A stretch of 35,450 nucleotides of DNA from Parcubacteria group bacterium GW2011_GWA2_47_26 (GCA_001001705.1 LCOG01000006.1:1-35450), one strand, 5' to 3'. Counted from the stretch's first letter, positions 23,154-31,381 are shown. Notes: generated by a model from the letters alone, not told the origin. A program made the numbers and translations.

Positions 23154-23579
23154 TTATTTTTTGTATACATCAATGGTCTTACCAGCCGGCAAGGTGACAA
23201 TCGCCTTTTTCCATTCCTTGGTTTTGCCTAAACTTTTTCCAAAACGCACGTGTTTCCCGTCCATCCTGACAATATTCACGGCTCGCGGGGTTATTCCATA
23301 TAGGTCCTTGACGGCCAAGACCACCTCCGGCTTGGATGCAGACGATGCAACCTCAAAGATATACTGGTTTGAGGGGCCGACGCTCACAGCCTTTTCGGAA
23401 GTATGCGGACGAATTAAGACATTGGCGAACAAACCAGACTCCTTATTCGAAACGACGGCTATAGGGGCAGTCTCGGATTTTAATTCAGAAACCCCGCCCT
23501 GCTTTGGTTGCGAACTTTCCTTCTCGCCCTGCTTGAACGGTTTCTTTCCCCATCTAAAAATTTTATCTAAAAACGCCAT
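23154..23579 (-). CDS. rplW: 50S ribosomal protein L23 (uL23)
   Basis: Exit-tunnel docking protein. The conserved part is LIRPHTSEKAV, YIFEVASSASKPEVVLAVKDLYG and the C-terminal KKAIVTLPAGKTIDVYKK. 141 residues; the first 50 (MAFLDKIFRWGKKPF, then a Ser/Lys/Gln-rich stretch) are an N-terminal extension beyond the usual 95-100 residue family. Confidence 0.97.
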   Translation of the reverse strand: MAFLDKIFRWGKKPFKQGEKESSQPKQGGVSELKSETAPIAVVSNKESGLFANVLIRPHTSEKAVSVGPSNQYIFEVASSASKPEVVLAVKDLYGITPRAVNIVRMDGKHVRFGKSLGKTKEWKKAIVTLPAGKTIDVYKK

Positions 23580-23588
23580 AGAATATTA

Positions 23589-24224
23589 TTATTTCGGCCT
23601 GTAAATCTGCTCCAGCTCTTTTAATCCATCAACAGTGGTTACAAGATTAATATTTCCTAACAGATCAACCACATTCAAACTGCCCACCCAGATCGGGGTT
23701 AAGCGCGTGATATTGACGGCGAGACGGCCGATCGGCTTTTGGGTTTTTGACAAAGCCAGAAGGGTCTTGCCGCGCTTGAGCGGCAAAGCGCCGATTATAT
23801 TTGCAACCATTTTTGTTTTATCTGCTGAAGGAATTAAATTATCCAAAACTACTAAATTGCTGGCGAGCGCCTTATCCGAAAGCGCCATTAAAATTGCTGT
23901 TTTCAAGACGCGGCGATTGATTTTTTTTGACCAATTGCGTTCTGGACGCGGTCCAAAGATAATGCCGCCTCCGCGCCAGATAGGAGAGCGGATTGAACCA
24001 TGCCGCGCGCGTCCAGTGCCTTTTTGCTTCCATGGTTTTCTACCTCCGCCACGCACTTCTCCACGCGTTTTGGTGCTGGAAATAGTCGGCCGATTTTTCG
24101 CGCGCTGGGCCACCACTGCTTCATGAAGCACACTCACTTTGGGTTTCACGCCAAATACCGCGGGATTCAAATCCAGCGTGCTTACCTGTTTGCCATCTTG
24201 TCCATATACGGGAATAGCTAGCAT
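23589..24224 (-). CDS. rplD: 50S ribosomal protein L4 (uL4)
   Basis: Exit-tunnel protein; in E. coli it represses the S10 operon. The loop TKTRGEVRGGGRKPWKQKGTGRARHGS is diagnostic, as is GPRPERNWSKKINRRV. 211 residues. Confidence 0.98.
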   Translation of the reverse strand: MLAIPVYGQDGKQVSTLDLNPAVFGVKPKVSVLHEAVVAQRAKNRPTISSTKTRGEVRGGGRKPWKQKGTGRARHGSIRSPIWRGGGIIFGPRPERNWSKKINRRVLKTAILMALSDKALASNLVVLDNLIPSADKTKMVANIIGALPLKRGKTLLALSKTQKPIGRLAVNITRLTPIWVGSLNVVDLLGNINLVTTVDGLKELEQIYRPK

Positions 24225-24233
24225 AGCTTTGAA

Positions 24234-24836
24234 TTACAGTGCGGAAATCATTAGTAAACCATTGCGCGCGCCCGGCACAGCCCCTTTAACAACCAGCCGA
24301 TTTTTTTCCTTATCAACCGAGACTACCTCCAAATTGCGCACGCTTACGCGCTCTCCGCCCATGCGTCCGGCCATTCTTTGTCCTTTGCGAACATGCTGTA
24401 AACCACCCGCGCCAATCGCTCCCGGCATGCGCGCTTGGTCTTTATGTCCGTGCGTTGCAGGGTGGCCGTGAAAGCCGTGCCGCTTTACTACTCCCTGAAA
24501 ACCCTTGCCCTTTGAAACACCGGTTACTTTAACTATATCACCCGGAGCAAATATCGCTACATTAATGACGTCGCCGCGCTTGATCTCTTTGTCTTGAAGC
24601 TTGCATTCGCGCAACCAGCGCAATTTTGGCAGATCTTTAAGATGCTGCTGCATTGCCTTAGTTAAAATTTTTTTTGTACCAAATCCAAGCTGTACTGCAC
24701 TGTAGCCGTCTTTTTCAGATGTGCGCAGTTGCGTAACATAACACGGCCCGGCTTCGATAATAGTCGCGGGCATCAACCGTCCTTTACTATCCCATTGTTC
24801 AGTCATTTCTAATTTTTTACCTAAGATAAACTTCAT
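24234..24836 (-). CDS. rplC: 50S ribosomal protein L3 (uL3)
   Basis: Assembly initiator of the large subunit. MKFILGKKLEMTEQWDSKG, GVSKGKGFQGVVKRHGFHGHPATHGHKDQARMPGAIGAGGLQHVRKGQRMAGRMG are diagnostic. 200 residues. The ATG is flush with copy 4 of the inverted repeat, so rplC is cut off from rpsJ by a 483-nt spacer. Confidence 0.98.
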   Translation of the reverse strand: MKFILGKKLEMTEQWDSKGRLMPATIIEAGPCYVTQLRTSEKDGYSAVQLGFGTKKILTKAMQQHLKDLPKLRWLRECKLQDKEIKRGDVINVAIFAPGDIVKVTGVSKGKGFQGVVKRHGFHGHPATHGHKDQARMPGAIGAGGLQHVRKGQRMAGRMGGERVSVRNLEVVSVDKEKNRLVVKGAVPGARNGLLMISAL

Positions 24837-24952
24837 CCCGTTAGAAGCAGGTCGCGGTCACAATCGCTACTCTGCAATTATGAATTAACATCAATCTCTT
24901 TATTCTCCTTGATATCCCGTTACTTAAGCGCGACCGCGGCTTCTAACGGGAT
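24835..24952. repeat. start-codon-flush inverted repeat, copy 4 (rpsJ-rplC)
   Basis: Ends ATCCCGTTAGAAGC and GCTTCTAACGGGAT, with inner GGTCGCG/CGCGACC arms as in copies 1 and 2. The middle is unrelated to the others. The downstream end runs into the rplC ATG. Confidence 0.9.
24841..24891 (-). CDS. possible leader peptide before rplC
   Basis: 16 codons, ATG at 24891, ending VTATCF, TAA, CGGG and the rplC ATG. AAGGAG lies about 12 nt upstream of this ATG, somewhat far for a Shine-Dalgarno site. Only the last residues, which lie in the repeat arm, are shared with the frames before secY and rplX. Confidence 0.22.
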   Translation of the reverse strand: MLIHNCRVAIVTATCF

Positions 24953-24983
24953 CATAAACTAAAAGCTAGAAGTCGTTATATTT

Positions 24984-25148
24984 GGGGCCTGTTGCCGGAT
25001 ACCATTTCTACTGCAAACCAAGATTTCCGGCTGCAAAATCCCGATAGCTCCTCGCCGTATTTTAAGTCAAATATGCCTTGTCGCTCTCGGAATTTTTCGC
25101 TCGCAAATCTTGGTTTTCGCTACGAAAGCGTATTCGGCAACGGGCCCC
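24984..25148. repeat. large 165-bp complex palindrome (candidate structured RNA)
   Basis: Outer arms are GGGGCCTGTTGCCGGATAC and GTATTCGGCAACGGGCCCC. Nested arms are AAACCAAGATTT and AAATCTTGGTTT. On the minus strand a small CGCTTTCGTAGCG hairpin lies between the two arms on one side. The centre has GC-rich pieces (CGGCTGCAAAATCCCGATAG, GCTCTCGG). It would be transcribed between rpsJ and rplC. A plus-strand frame of about 71 codons is open across it (24947-25159) but has no start near its 5' end and no recognised domain. Confidence 0.8.
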
Positions 25149-25319
25149 TTAACAACCTCTAGCCTTTAATCATAAGAAAGGCTGCTGTTTTTAATCTCTC
25201 AAATTACATGCTTGTAGACCTCTTACTTTCTGCGCTCTCAAGGCAATGCAGGTTTTCTATATATATCTCCTTATAGATCTTCTGCATCACCAATGATAGA
25301 CACTCCACTATAATCTATA
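25149..25319. other. remaining spacer downstream of rpsJ
   Basis: AT-rich non-coding sequence. The only structure I see is AGCCTTT/AAAGGCT (25161-25184) followed on the plus strand by GCTGTTTTT, a terminator-like hairpin in the orientation opposite to the genes. No promoter could be argued. Confidence 0.35.
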
Positions 25320-25667
25320 CTACATTTTTATTTCCACGTCAACCCCCGCGGGCAAATTCAGACTGGTTAGCGAATCAACGGTTCTGGATGTCGGATTCAG
25401 AATATCCAAAAGCCGCTTGTGCACCCGCATCTCATATTGCTCGCGCGAATCTTTATGTACGAACGAGGAACGATTGACCGTGTACTTGCGCTTCTCGGTC
25501 GGGAGTGGCACTGGGCCGCGCACTTGGGCGCCGGTACGCACTGCAGTATCAATGATTGTCCGCGCGGCCTGATCAATAATCTTGTGGTCGTAAGCGCGAA
25601 TTTTAATACGGATCCGTTGATGGATCTCCTCGTTTTTTTCTTTAACTTTTTGATGTGCGTCAGTCAT
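25320..25667 (-). CDS. rpsJ: 30S ribosomal protein S10 (uS10)
   Basis: Small-subunit head protein, in other bacteria also NusE in antitermination. [60 protein letters not shown] are diagnostic. The ATG at 25667 is chosen; the frame is open up to 25769, but the extra 34 residues are translated repeat sequence ([12 protein letters not shown]). No Shine-Dalgarno site precedes the ATG. Confidence 0.96.
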   Translation of the reverse strand: MTDAHQKVKEKNEEIHQRIRIKIRAYDHKIIDQAARTIIDTAVRTGAQVRGPVPLPTEKRKYTVNRSSFVHKDSREQYEMRVHKRLLDILNPTSRTVDSLTSLNLPAGVDVEIKM

Positions 25668-25688
25668 GAAAGAACGGTTTTTAATTCT

Positions 25689-25778
25689 GTCATTCCTAGG
25701 AGTAAAACGACGAGGAATCCCGTTCTTAGACGAAGGGGATCCTTCGGGCTTCGCCCTCAAGATGACCACTTTGTGGTC
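25689..25778. repeat. GTCATTCC...GATGAC inverted repeat, copy 2 (tuf-rpsJ)
   Basis: GTCATTCCTAGGAGTAAAAC, GAGGAATCCCGTTCTTAGAC, GGGGATCCTTCG and CAAGATGAC match the element before rpsS block by block. A small GACCACTTTGTGGTC hairpin follows and holds the tuf TGA stop, as in copy 1 for rplB. Confidence 0.85.
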
Positions 25779-26970
25779 ACTTTATTATCTTAGTTACAAC
25801 GCCGGCACCAACAGTTTTTCCGCCTTCACGAATGGCAAAACGCTGTTTCTCTTCAAGAGCAACTGGAACAATCAGCTTGATCTTCAGGTTAATTGTATCG
25901 CCGGGCATAACCATTTCCACGCCCGCGGGCAAGTCGGTCACTTCGCCAGTCACATCAGTAGTACGGATATAGAATTGGGGCTTATACCCTTTGAAAAATG
26001 GCTTGTGCCGGCCGCCTTCTTCTTTAGCCAGACAATAAACTTCGCCCTCAAATTCGGTGTGCGGCGTAACAGAGGCCGGCCTGGCCAAAACCATGCCGCG
26101 CTCAACTTCCTCTTTTTTAATGCCGCGCAAAAGCACGCCGGCATTGTCGCCGGCACGACCTTCATCTAACTGTTTATTAAACATCTCGATCCCGGTTACC
26201 ACGGTCTTGCGCGTTTCCCGCATCCCCACAAGTTCGACTTCCTCATTGAGCTTTACTAGGCCGCGCTCTATACGACCGGTTACGACGGTGCCGCGGCCTT
26301 CAATTGAAAAGACGTCTTCAATTGGCATGAGGAATGGTTTTTCCACATCGCGCACCGGTTCAGGGATATATTCATCCAAAGTTTTCATGAGTTCAAGAAT
26401 AGGCTTGGCCGCTTCTTCGTCCTTGGGATTTTGGAGGGCTTTAAGAGCGGAGCCTCGAATAATGGGGGTGGTGTCGCCCGGAAATTCATATTTCTTCAGC
26501 AAGTCGCGGATTTCTTCCTCGACCAAGTCAATTAGTTCCTTATCTTCAACCTGGTCTACTTTATTCAAAAAGACCACAATAAAGGGAACGCCAACCTGAC
26601 GGGCAAGCAGAATGTGCTCGCGAGTTTGCGGCATGGGACCGTCCGCGGCGGAAACGACTAAAATTGCGCCGTCCATCTGGGCTGCGCCGGTAATCATGTT
26701 TTTTACATAATCAGCGTGTCCGGGACAGTCCACGTGCGCGTAGTGGCGCTTTTCCGATTCGTACTCAACGTGGGCAGTCGCGATAGTAATGCCGCGGGCT
26801 TTTTCTTCAGGCGCGGCGTCAATTTGATCCACGCTCTTGTCCTGGGCGCGAAAACCGTGATTGCGCAAGACCGTTAAAATTGATGCAGTCAGCGTAGTTT
26901 TGCCGTGGTCGACGTGACCAATGGTTCCGACGTTAATATGTGGTTTAGTTCGCTCAAATTTTTCTGCCAT
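25777..26970 (-). CDS. tuf: elongation factor Tu
   Basis: GTPase that brings aminoacyl-tRNA to the ribosome. G1 GHVDHGKTT (18-26), G3 DCPGH, G4 NKVD, and domain 2-3 blocks such as [13 protein letters not shown] and [15 protein letters not shown] are all present. 397 residues, normal. It leads the S10 cluster, behind a small gene of unknown function that shares its promoter. Confidence 0.99.
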   Translation of the reverse strand: MAEKFERTKPHINVGTIGHVDHGKTTLTASILTVLRNHGFRAQDKSVDQIDAAPEEKARGITIATAHVEYESEKRHYAHVDCPGHADYVKNMITGAAQMDGAILVVSAADGPMPQTREHILLARQVGVPFIVVFLNKVDQVEDKELIDLVEEEIRDLLKKYEFPGDTTPIIRGSALKALQNPKDEEAAKPILELMKTLDEYIPEPVRDVEKPFLMPIEDVFSIEGRGTVVTGRIERGLVKLNEEVELVGMRETRKTVVTGIEMFNKQLDEGRAGDNAGVLLRGIKKEEVERGMVLARPASVTPHTEFEGEVYCLAKEEGGRHKPFFKGYKPQFYIRTTDVTGEVTDLPAGVEMVMPGDTINLKIKLIVPVALEEKQRFAIREGGKTVGAGVVTKIIK

Positions 26971-26971
26971 A

Positions 26972-27003
26972 CTCTTGGATATTTAAACATTTAAATATTT
27001 AAA
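26972..27003. repeat. AT-only repeat spacer before tuf
   Basis: ATTTAAACATTTAAATATTTAAATT is made of tandem ATTTAAA-like words and can fold on itself. It fills the 37-nt spacer after the small upstream gene. Confidence 0.45.
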
Positions 27004-27007
27004 TTTA

Positions 27008-27319
27008 TCACTCCGCGGGCTCCATGTAGTAGCGATCCTCTTCTTCGGTTTCGGCTTCAGATTCCCATTCTGCAGGGTCGTTTTTTGTCGCTCCCTGCCA
27101 TAAAGCCACATCCGGATCAATACTACCAGCACTTGGGGCGGCCGTCAATGGCTCGCTGGCCCTTGCGCGTACTGGTTCCGAAACCTTGTTAAGCAGCTCT
27201 TCATACTCGGTCAGACGCATCAAGGTAAAAGGAGCGCCTGATTTCGGATCTACAACAATAACCCGATCCCCGGTTTTCTCAATAATTCCTAGGATTTTAG
27301 CAAAAGTTTCGGGAGTCAT
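27008..27319 (-). CDS. small acidic protein co-transcribed with tuf, unknown
   Basis: 103 residues. The N-terminal half (PETFAKILGIIEKTGDRVIVVDPKSGAPFTLMRLTEYEELL) looks like a small folded domain with a helix and strands, similar in pattern to antitoxin-like PHD/RHH-type tails but not identified. The second half is acidic and low in complexity (EWESEAETEEEDRYYMEPAE). It is first in a unit with tuf, 37 nt apart. A role near translation is guessed from position only. Confidence 0.75.
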   Translation of the reverse strand: MTPETFAKILGIIEKTGDRVIVVDPKSGAPFTLMRLTEYEELLNKVSEPVRARASEPLTAAPSAGSIDPDVALWQGATKNDPAEWESEAETEEEDRYYMEPAE

Positions 27320-27358
27320 AGCTACTAAACTAGATTTATACGGGCGAGGAGTGTTTCT

Positions 27359-27387
27359 AAAATACCATAACCCATAAAAAATGGCAA
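27359..27387 (-). promoter_or_regulatory. promoter for the small gene and tuf
   Basis: On the minus strand TTGCCA (27387-27382), 17 nt, TATTTT (27364-27359). Start would be near 27352, about 33 nt before the ATG at 27319. It separates the tuf/S10 part from fusA. Confidence 0.5.
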
Positions 27388-27440
27388 TATCTAGGCGGGG
27401 TCACGTTTTATGCCCTTATCCCCAATATATCCACCCTCAA

Positions 27441-29528
27441 TCATTTACCGCCGCCTGTCTTGCTTTCTATGATTTTTTGCGCAACATTAGCGGGGACTTC
27501 GGCATAATGGGAAAATTCCATAGTGTAGGAACCGCGACCTTGGGTCATAGAACGCAAGGATGTGGCGTAGCCAAACATTTCTGCGAGCGGTACATCAGCA
27601 TCCACCACTTTGACATTTGCGCGGTCGCGCATTTCTTTGATAACCCCGCGCTTGGAATTCAAGTCGCCGATCACGGTACCCATAAAATTTTCCGGGGTTA
27701 AAACCTCGATTTTCATAATCGGCTCCAGTAAAACTGGCGAAGCCCGCTTAACTCCGGCCTGTAGCGCCATGGATCCAGCGATCTTAAAGGCGATCTCGGA
27801 GGAATCTACATCGTGATAGCTGCCGTCATAAACTGTCACCTGTAAATCAATAACCGGGTATCCAGCCACCACGCCTTTATCAATAGCCTCGCGCACGCCT
27901 TTTTGAATCGCCGGAATAAATTCTCTGGGAATAGCTCCGCCTTTCACCTCATCAATAAACTCATACCCGCTTCCGCGCTCTTTGGGCTCGACACGCAGCC
28001 AGCAATGCCCATACTGCCCGTGCCCTCCAGTCTGACGGATGTATTTGCCCTCCGCCTGCGCCACGGCGCGGATGGTTTCTTTGTAGGCCACTTGCGGCCG
28101 ACCAACATTAGCCTCTACCTTGAACTCCCGTTTCATGCGATCCACAATAATTTCCAAATGCAACTCGCCCATGCCGGATATAATGGTCTGGAACGTTTCT
28201 TCGTCGGTATGCACGCGAAAGGTCGGGTCTTCTTCTATGAGTTTGGCTAGCGCAATACCCATTTTTTCTTGATCAGCTTTGGTTTTAGGTTCAATCGCTT
28301 GCGAGATCACTGGTTCAGGAAACGTAATTGTCTCCAAAACAATCGGGTGATCAGGATCGCAAAGGGTATGCCCGGTAAAAGTATTCTTAAAGCCTACAGC
28401 AGCGGCAATCTCTCCGGCATAGACCTCGGTTACGTCTTCTCTATGATTGGCGTGCATACGCACAATGCGGCCAATACGTTCTCTGTCGCCGGTAGTGGAA
28501 TTCAAAACATAGGAACCGGCAGCGAGTTTTCCGGAATAGATGCGGAAATAGCAGAGTTTGCCAATAAAAGGATCAGCCGCTACTTTAAAGGCCAGAGCGG
28601 AAAAATATTCATCATCAGCAACTCGGCGCTCAATATTTTTTTCCGGATCTTTGGGGTCTATACCTTTAGGCGGAGGAATATCCAGGGGTGAAGGCAGATA
28701 ATCAACAACGGCGTCAAGCATGAACTGCACACCTTTGTTTTTAAGGGCGCTGCCGCAAAGCACGGGCACAATATTGAAATTTGTGACAGCCTTGCGCAGG
28801 ACGCGCTTCAAGTCCGCAACTGGAATATCTTGACCGGCAACATAACGATCCAGCAATTCCTCGTCGTTTTCAGCAATGGCCTCAACGAGCTTAGCGCGAT
28901 ATTCTTCAGCTTTGTTTTTCAGATCCGCGGGTATTTCGGTTTCTTCAATTTCCTTGCCTAAATCGTCTTTGTAAAGAAAAGCTTTGCGTTCCAGTAAATC
29001 AATAATGCCCTTAAAATTTTCTTCAGCGCCGATGGGGAGCTGTAAAGGATAGGCTTTGGTCGTAAGCCGGGCATGGATAGAATGCAGGTCAGCAAAAAAA
29101 TCCGCGCCCATCCTATCCATTTTATTAATAAAACAAATGCGCGGAACTTTGTACTCGTCAGCGTAATGCCAATTGGTTTCGGACTGCGGCTCAACCCCGG
29201 CAACCCCGTCAAAGATGACAACCGCGCCATCAAGCACGCGCAAAGAGCGTTTTACCTCAATGGTAAAATCAATGTGTCCGGGGGTATCAATAATGTTGAT
29301 GCGACTATCTTTCCAAAAACAAGTCGTTGCCGCGGCGGTAATGGTAATACCGCGCTCGCGTTCTTGCTCCATCCAATCCATGGTGGCCTCACCCTCATGC
29401 ACCTCGCCAATCTTGTGTTTTTTGCCGGTATAAAAAAGAATCCGCTCGGTTACGGTGGTTTTTCCGGCGTCGATATGAGCGATAATGCCTATATTACGGG
29501 TTTTTTCTAATAAATATTCTCGGGGCAT
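27441..29528 (-). CDS. fusA: elongation factor G
   Basis: GTPase for ribosomal translocation and recycling. G1 [10 protein letters not shown]3 DTPGHIDF, G4 NKMD, and late domain IV-V blocks [33 protein letters not shown] and [14 protein letters not shown]. 695 residues, normal. Third gene of the str operon, 8 nt after rpsG. Confidence 0.99.
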   Translation of the reverse strand: MPREYLLEKTRNIGIIAHIDAGKTTVTERILFYTGKKHKIGEVHEGEATMDWMEQERERGITITAAATTCFWKDSRINIIDTPGHIDFTIEVKRSLRVLDGAVVIFDGVAGVEPQSETNWHYADEYKVPRICFINKMDRMGADFFADLHSIHARLTTKAYPLQLPIGAEENFKGIIDLLERKAFLYKDDLGKEIEETEIPADLKNKAEEYRAKLVEAIAENDEELLDRYVAGQDIPVADLKRVLRKAVTNFNIVPVLCGSALKNKGVQFMLDAVVDYLPSPLDIPPPKGIDPKDPEKNIERRVADDEYFSALAFKVAADPFIGKLCYFRIYSGKLAAGSYVLNSTTGDRERIGRIVRMHANHREDVTEVYAGEIAAAVGFKNTFTGHTLCDPDHPIVLETITFPEPVISQAIEPKTKADQEKMGIALAKLIEEDPTFRVHTDEETFQTIISGMGELHLEIIVDRMKREFKVEANVGRPQVAYKETIRAVAQAEGKYIRQTGGHGQYGHCWLRVEPKERGSGYEFIDEVKGGAIPREFIPAIQKGVREAIDKGVVAGYPVIDLQVTVYDGSYHDVDSSEIAFKIAGSMALQAGVKRASPVLLEPIMKIEVLTPENFMGTVIGDLNSKRGVIKEMRDRANVKVVDADVPLAEMFGYATSLRSMTQGRGSYTMEFSHYAEVPANVAQKIIESKTGGGK

Positions 29529-29536
29529 TTTTTTAT

Positions 29537-30004
29537 CTAGCGTGCAAAGTGCGCAAAGGCTTTGTTAGCTTCAGCCATTTTTTGCACATCTTGTTTCTTT
29601 TTAATCGCCGCGCCTTCTCCTTTTGCCGCATTCATTAATTCTTCCGCAAGCTTATTGGCCATGGGAGCGCCTTTGCGCCCGCGAGCCGCTCCTAAAATCC
29701 ATTGGGCCGCCAAAAAGAAACGCCGCTCGGTCCGGACCGGAAATGGGATTTGATAATTGGCGCCACCAACTCGGCGTGAACGCACTTCCAGCATTGGGCC
29801 GACATTTTTCATTGCCTCATCAAAGATTTCCACGGGGTTTTGTTTGGAAACGTCAGCAATGCGTCCGAAAGCGTCGTGGAGAATGCGCGTAGCTGTTGAT
29901 TTCTTTCCTCGCTCCATGAGGTAATTAATAAACTTGGCAACATCAGTACTGCCGTATTTCAAATCCGGAGCGATAATTCTTTTTGGCGCTTTTTTATGAC
30001 GCAT
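29537..30004 (-). CDS. rpsG: 30S ribosomal protein S7 (uS7)
   Basis: Head-assembly protein; in E. coli also the str-operon repressor. [49 protein letters not shown] and [20 protein letters not shown] are diagnostic. 155 residues. Confidence 0.98.
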   Translation of the reverse strand: MRHKKAPKRIIAPDLKYGSTDVAKFINYLMERGKKSTATRILHDAFGRIADVSKQNPVEIFDEAMKNVGPMLEVRSRRVGGANYQIPFPVRTERRFFLAAQWILGAARGRKGAPMANKLAEELMNAAKGEGAAIKKKQDVQKMAEANKAFAHFAR

Positions 30005-30018
30005 AATATTTTACGAAA

Positions 30019-30435
30019 TTATTTCGGCATCTTTACTCCGTACAAACTTCGGCTGCGATGACGCCCTTCAACACCGGTCGTATCATAAACCCCGCGCACA
30101 ATATGGTAGCGCACGCCTGGCAAATCTTTAACACGACCGCCGCGGATTAAAACGATAGAGTGTTCTTGAAGATTGTGACCAACGCCGGGGATATACGCGG
30201 TGACTTCTTTGCCATTACTCAATCGAACTCTGGCAATCTTGCGCAGAGCCGAGTTCGGTTTCTTAGGCGTCATGGTCGTTACTTTAACACAGACCCCGCG
30301 TTTAAACGGACTGCCTGCAGCCAGCACGGTTTCGCGCCGCTTCAGGGTATCCAAAACCGATTGCAAAGCCGGAGCTTTGCTTTTGGTGGTCTGGGGTCGT
30401 CTTGGATTTTTAATCAGTTGGTGAATTGTTGGCAT
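30019..30435 (-). CDS. rpsL: 30S ribosomal protein S12 (uS12)
   Basis: Decoding-centre protein. [36 protein letters not shown] and the D-L-P-G-V loop are diagnostic; the lysines in TPKKPNS and the KDLPGV loop are the unmutated forms linked to streptomycin sensitivity. 138 residues. First gene of the str operon. Confidence 0.98.
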   Translation of the reverse strand: MPTIHQLIKNPRRPQTTKSKAPALQSVLDTLKRRETVLAAGSPFKRGVCVKVTTMTPKKPNSALRKIARVRLSNGKEVTAYIPGVGHNLQEHSIVLIRGGRVKDLPGVRYHIVRGVYDTTGVEGRHRSRSLYGVKMPK

Positions 30436-30461
30436 AACTTAATATAAACGGAATTGAACTT

Positions 30462-30490
30462 ATACTACACGATCCCCTAAAATCCGTCAA
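30462..30490 (-). promoter_or_regulatory. promoter of the str operon
   Basis: On the minus strand TTGACG (30490-30485), 17 nt, TAGTAT (30467-30462), a strong sigma-70 type pair. The start point is near 30456, about 20 nt before the rpsL ATG at 30435. ACGATCC and GGATCGT lie as an inverted repeat across the -35/spacer region. Confidence 0.75.
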
Positions 30491-30499
30491 GAAAAGGAT

Positions 30500-30519
30500 C
30501 GTTGCCCAAGACGGGAACG
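30500..30519 (-). terminator. possible terminator after the HEPN gene
   Basis: CGTTCCC GTCTT GGG C AACG forms a hairpin with one bulge, followed by ATCCTTTTCTT on the minus strand. It lies about 40 nt after the HEPN stop and just before the rpsL promoter. The T-run is weak. Confidence 0.4.
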
Positions 30520-30561
30520 ACCCCCAATATACACCGAAGTAAACACCATCTATAAGTAAGC

Positions 30562-30960
30562 TTATCTAGCCGCTTTCTCTATCATCACATACACTTTCTG
30601 CAACAACTCGGTATATCTTCCTGCAATTGCTTTGTACAACTCATCCGCCACGGTCTCTTTGTGGGTATGGATTATCTCGTTGCGATCATCGGTCATTTCC
30701 ATGAGAGCAACGGCGTCATCATCGGAAATTGTCACATTGTTGCGAAGTTCGCGAAAACAATCTTTGGGTGAAGCAGCATCAACTCCGAATTTTTCTTGGA
30801 GCAGAACTTTCGCGGTCTTCCAAACCAACTCAAAGGTATACTCAAAACGTTTAATTATCGAATCGCGCACGACTTTGTTGTACTCCAAACTCAAGGCCTC
30901 TTGAAGAGTGGTTAGGGTCTTTTTAAATTCTTGAATTTTAAGTATTAGCGTTTGATCCAT
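30562..30960 (-). CDS. HEPN-domain protein, HI0074/HepT-like
   Basis: 132-residue helical protein of the nucleotidyltransferase substrate-binding / HepT family. In HepT-MntA pairs the HEPN protein is an RNase toxin with motif RX4HXY. Here R93 and H98 are kept in RNEIIHTH, but the Tyr that is adenylylated is His100. The block FEYTFELVWKTAKVLLQEKFG is typical of the family. The gene overlaps the MNT gene by 16 nt and follows it. Confidence 0.88.
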   Translation of the reverse strand: MDQTLILKIQEFKKTLTTLQEALSLEYNKVVRDSIIKRFEYTFELVWKTAKVLLQEKFGVDAASPKDCFRELRNNVTISDDDAVALMEMTDDRNEIIHTHKETVADELYKAIAGRYTELLQKVYVMIEKAAR

Positions 30961-31232
30961 ATGATGGGCTGCTTAAATACATTTTGCTTAAAGACCGCGC
31001 TCACCTGATTAAAATCAACAACATCCACTTTGTATGGCAAGACGGACTCTTCAAAAATTGATTGCAAGCGCCGGACATCCGGTTTGGATACTTTGCCAAC
31101 GAGTCCGAGGCCACAATCATGAAAGCGTTCTTGCCGAGTGGCAGAGCCAAACAAAAACACTTTTACTTTTTTCTTGCCTAAAACTTGCTCAACGACTTTC
31201 TTAATCTGTTGTATGTATTCGTCCTTGATCAT
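30945..31232 (-). CDS. MNT-type minimal nucleotidyltransferase, active site altered
   Basis: 95-residue nucleotidyltransferase-fold protein, partner of the HEPN gene. The GS motif is in LFGSATRQ (Gly29, Ser30). The metal-binding DXD is DCG here (Asp39, Gly41), and the spacing from GS is shorter than the usual 10. Later VDVVDF gives the third acid. It is therefore probably weak or inactive as an adenylyltransferase, while still able to bind the HEPN protein. First gene of the pair. Confidence 0.85.
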   Translation of the reverse strand: MIKDEYIQQIKKVVEQVLGKKKVKVFLFGSATRQERFHDCGLGLVGKVSKPDVRRLQSIFEESVLPYKVDVVDFNQVSAVFKQNVFKQPIIWIKR

Positions 31233-31286
31233 GCTTTATTTTAATATTGCCTGCCCATCTTTTATAACTACCCAATTACCTCATTT

Positions 31287-31315
31287 ATCGTATCACCTTA
31301 TTTATCTTTGGACAA
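31287..31315 (-). promoter_or_regulatory. possible promoter of the HEPN/MNT pair
   Basis: On the minus strand TTGTCC (31315-31310), 17 nt, TACGAT (31292-31287). Each box has about four matches. It points into the MNT gene, with a leader of about 50 nt. Confidence 0.4.
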
Positions 31316-31329
31316 ACGACCAATTAGGC

Positions 31330-31358
31330 TTGGCTCTAAAGTCTAATCATGTTATACT
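31330..31358 (+). promoter_or_regulatory. promoter of the membrane-protein pair
   Basis: TTGGCT (31330-31335), 17 nt, TATACT (31353-31358). The start is near 31365, about 17 nt before the ATG at 31382. No Shine-Dalgarno site follows. Confidence 0.55.
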
Positions 31359-31381
31359 TCATTAATTGAAAAATCTCGCAT

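Noticed and set aside
24947-25162. Plus-strand open frame of 71 codons across the large palindrome, with a NLGFR-like end that recalls formylglycine-generating-enzyme domains
   Set aside because: No start codon near its 5' end, antisense to the operon, and fully inside a palindrome, so openness is better explained by repeat composition. No template repeat or reverse transcriptase for a diversity-generating element is in the window.
25668-25769. N-terminal extension of rpsJ by 34 codons
   Set aside because: The residues are the translation of the inverted repeat and are absent from other S10 proteins; the ATG at 25667 fits the family.
15580-25778. CRISPR array or classical insertion sequence to explain the repeats
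   Set aside because: Repeats are not regularly spaced, are inverted rather than direct, and no transposase, cas gene or target-site duplication was found.
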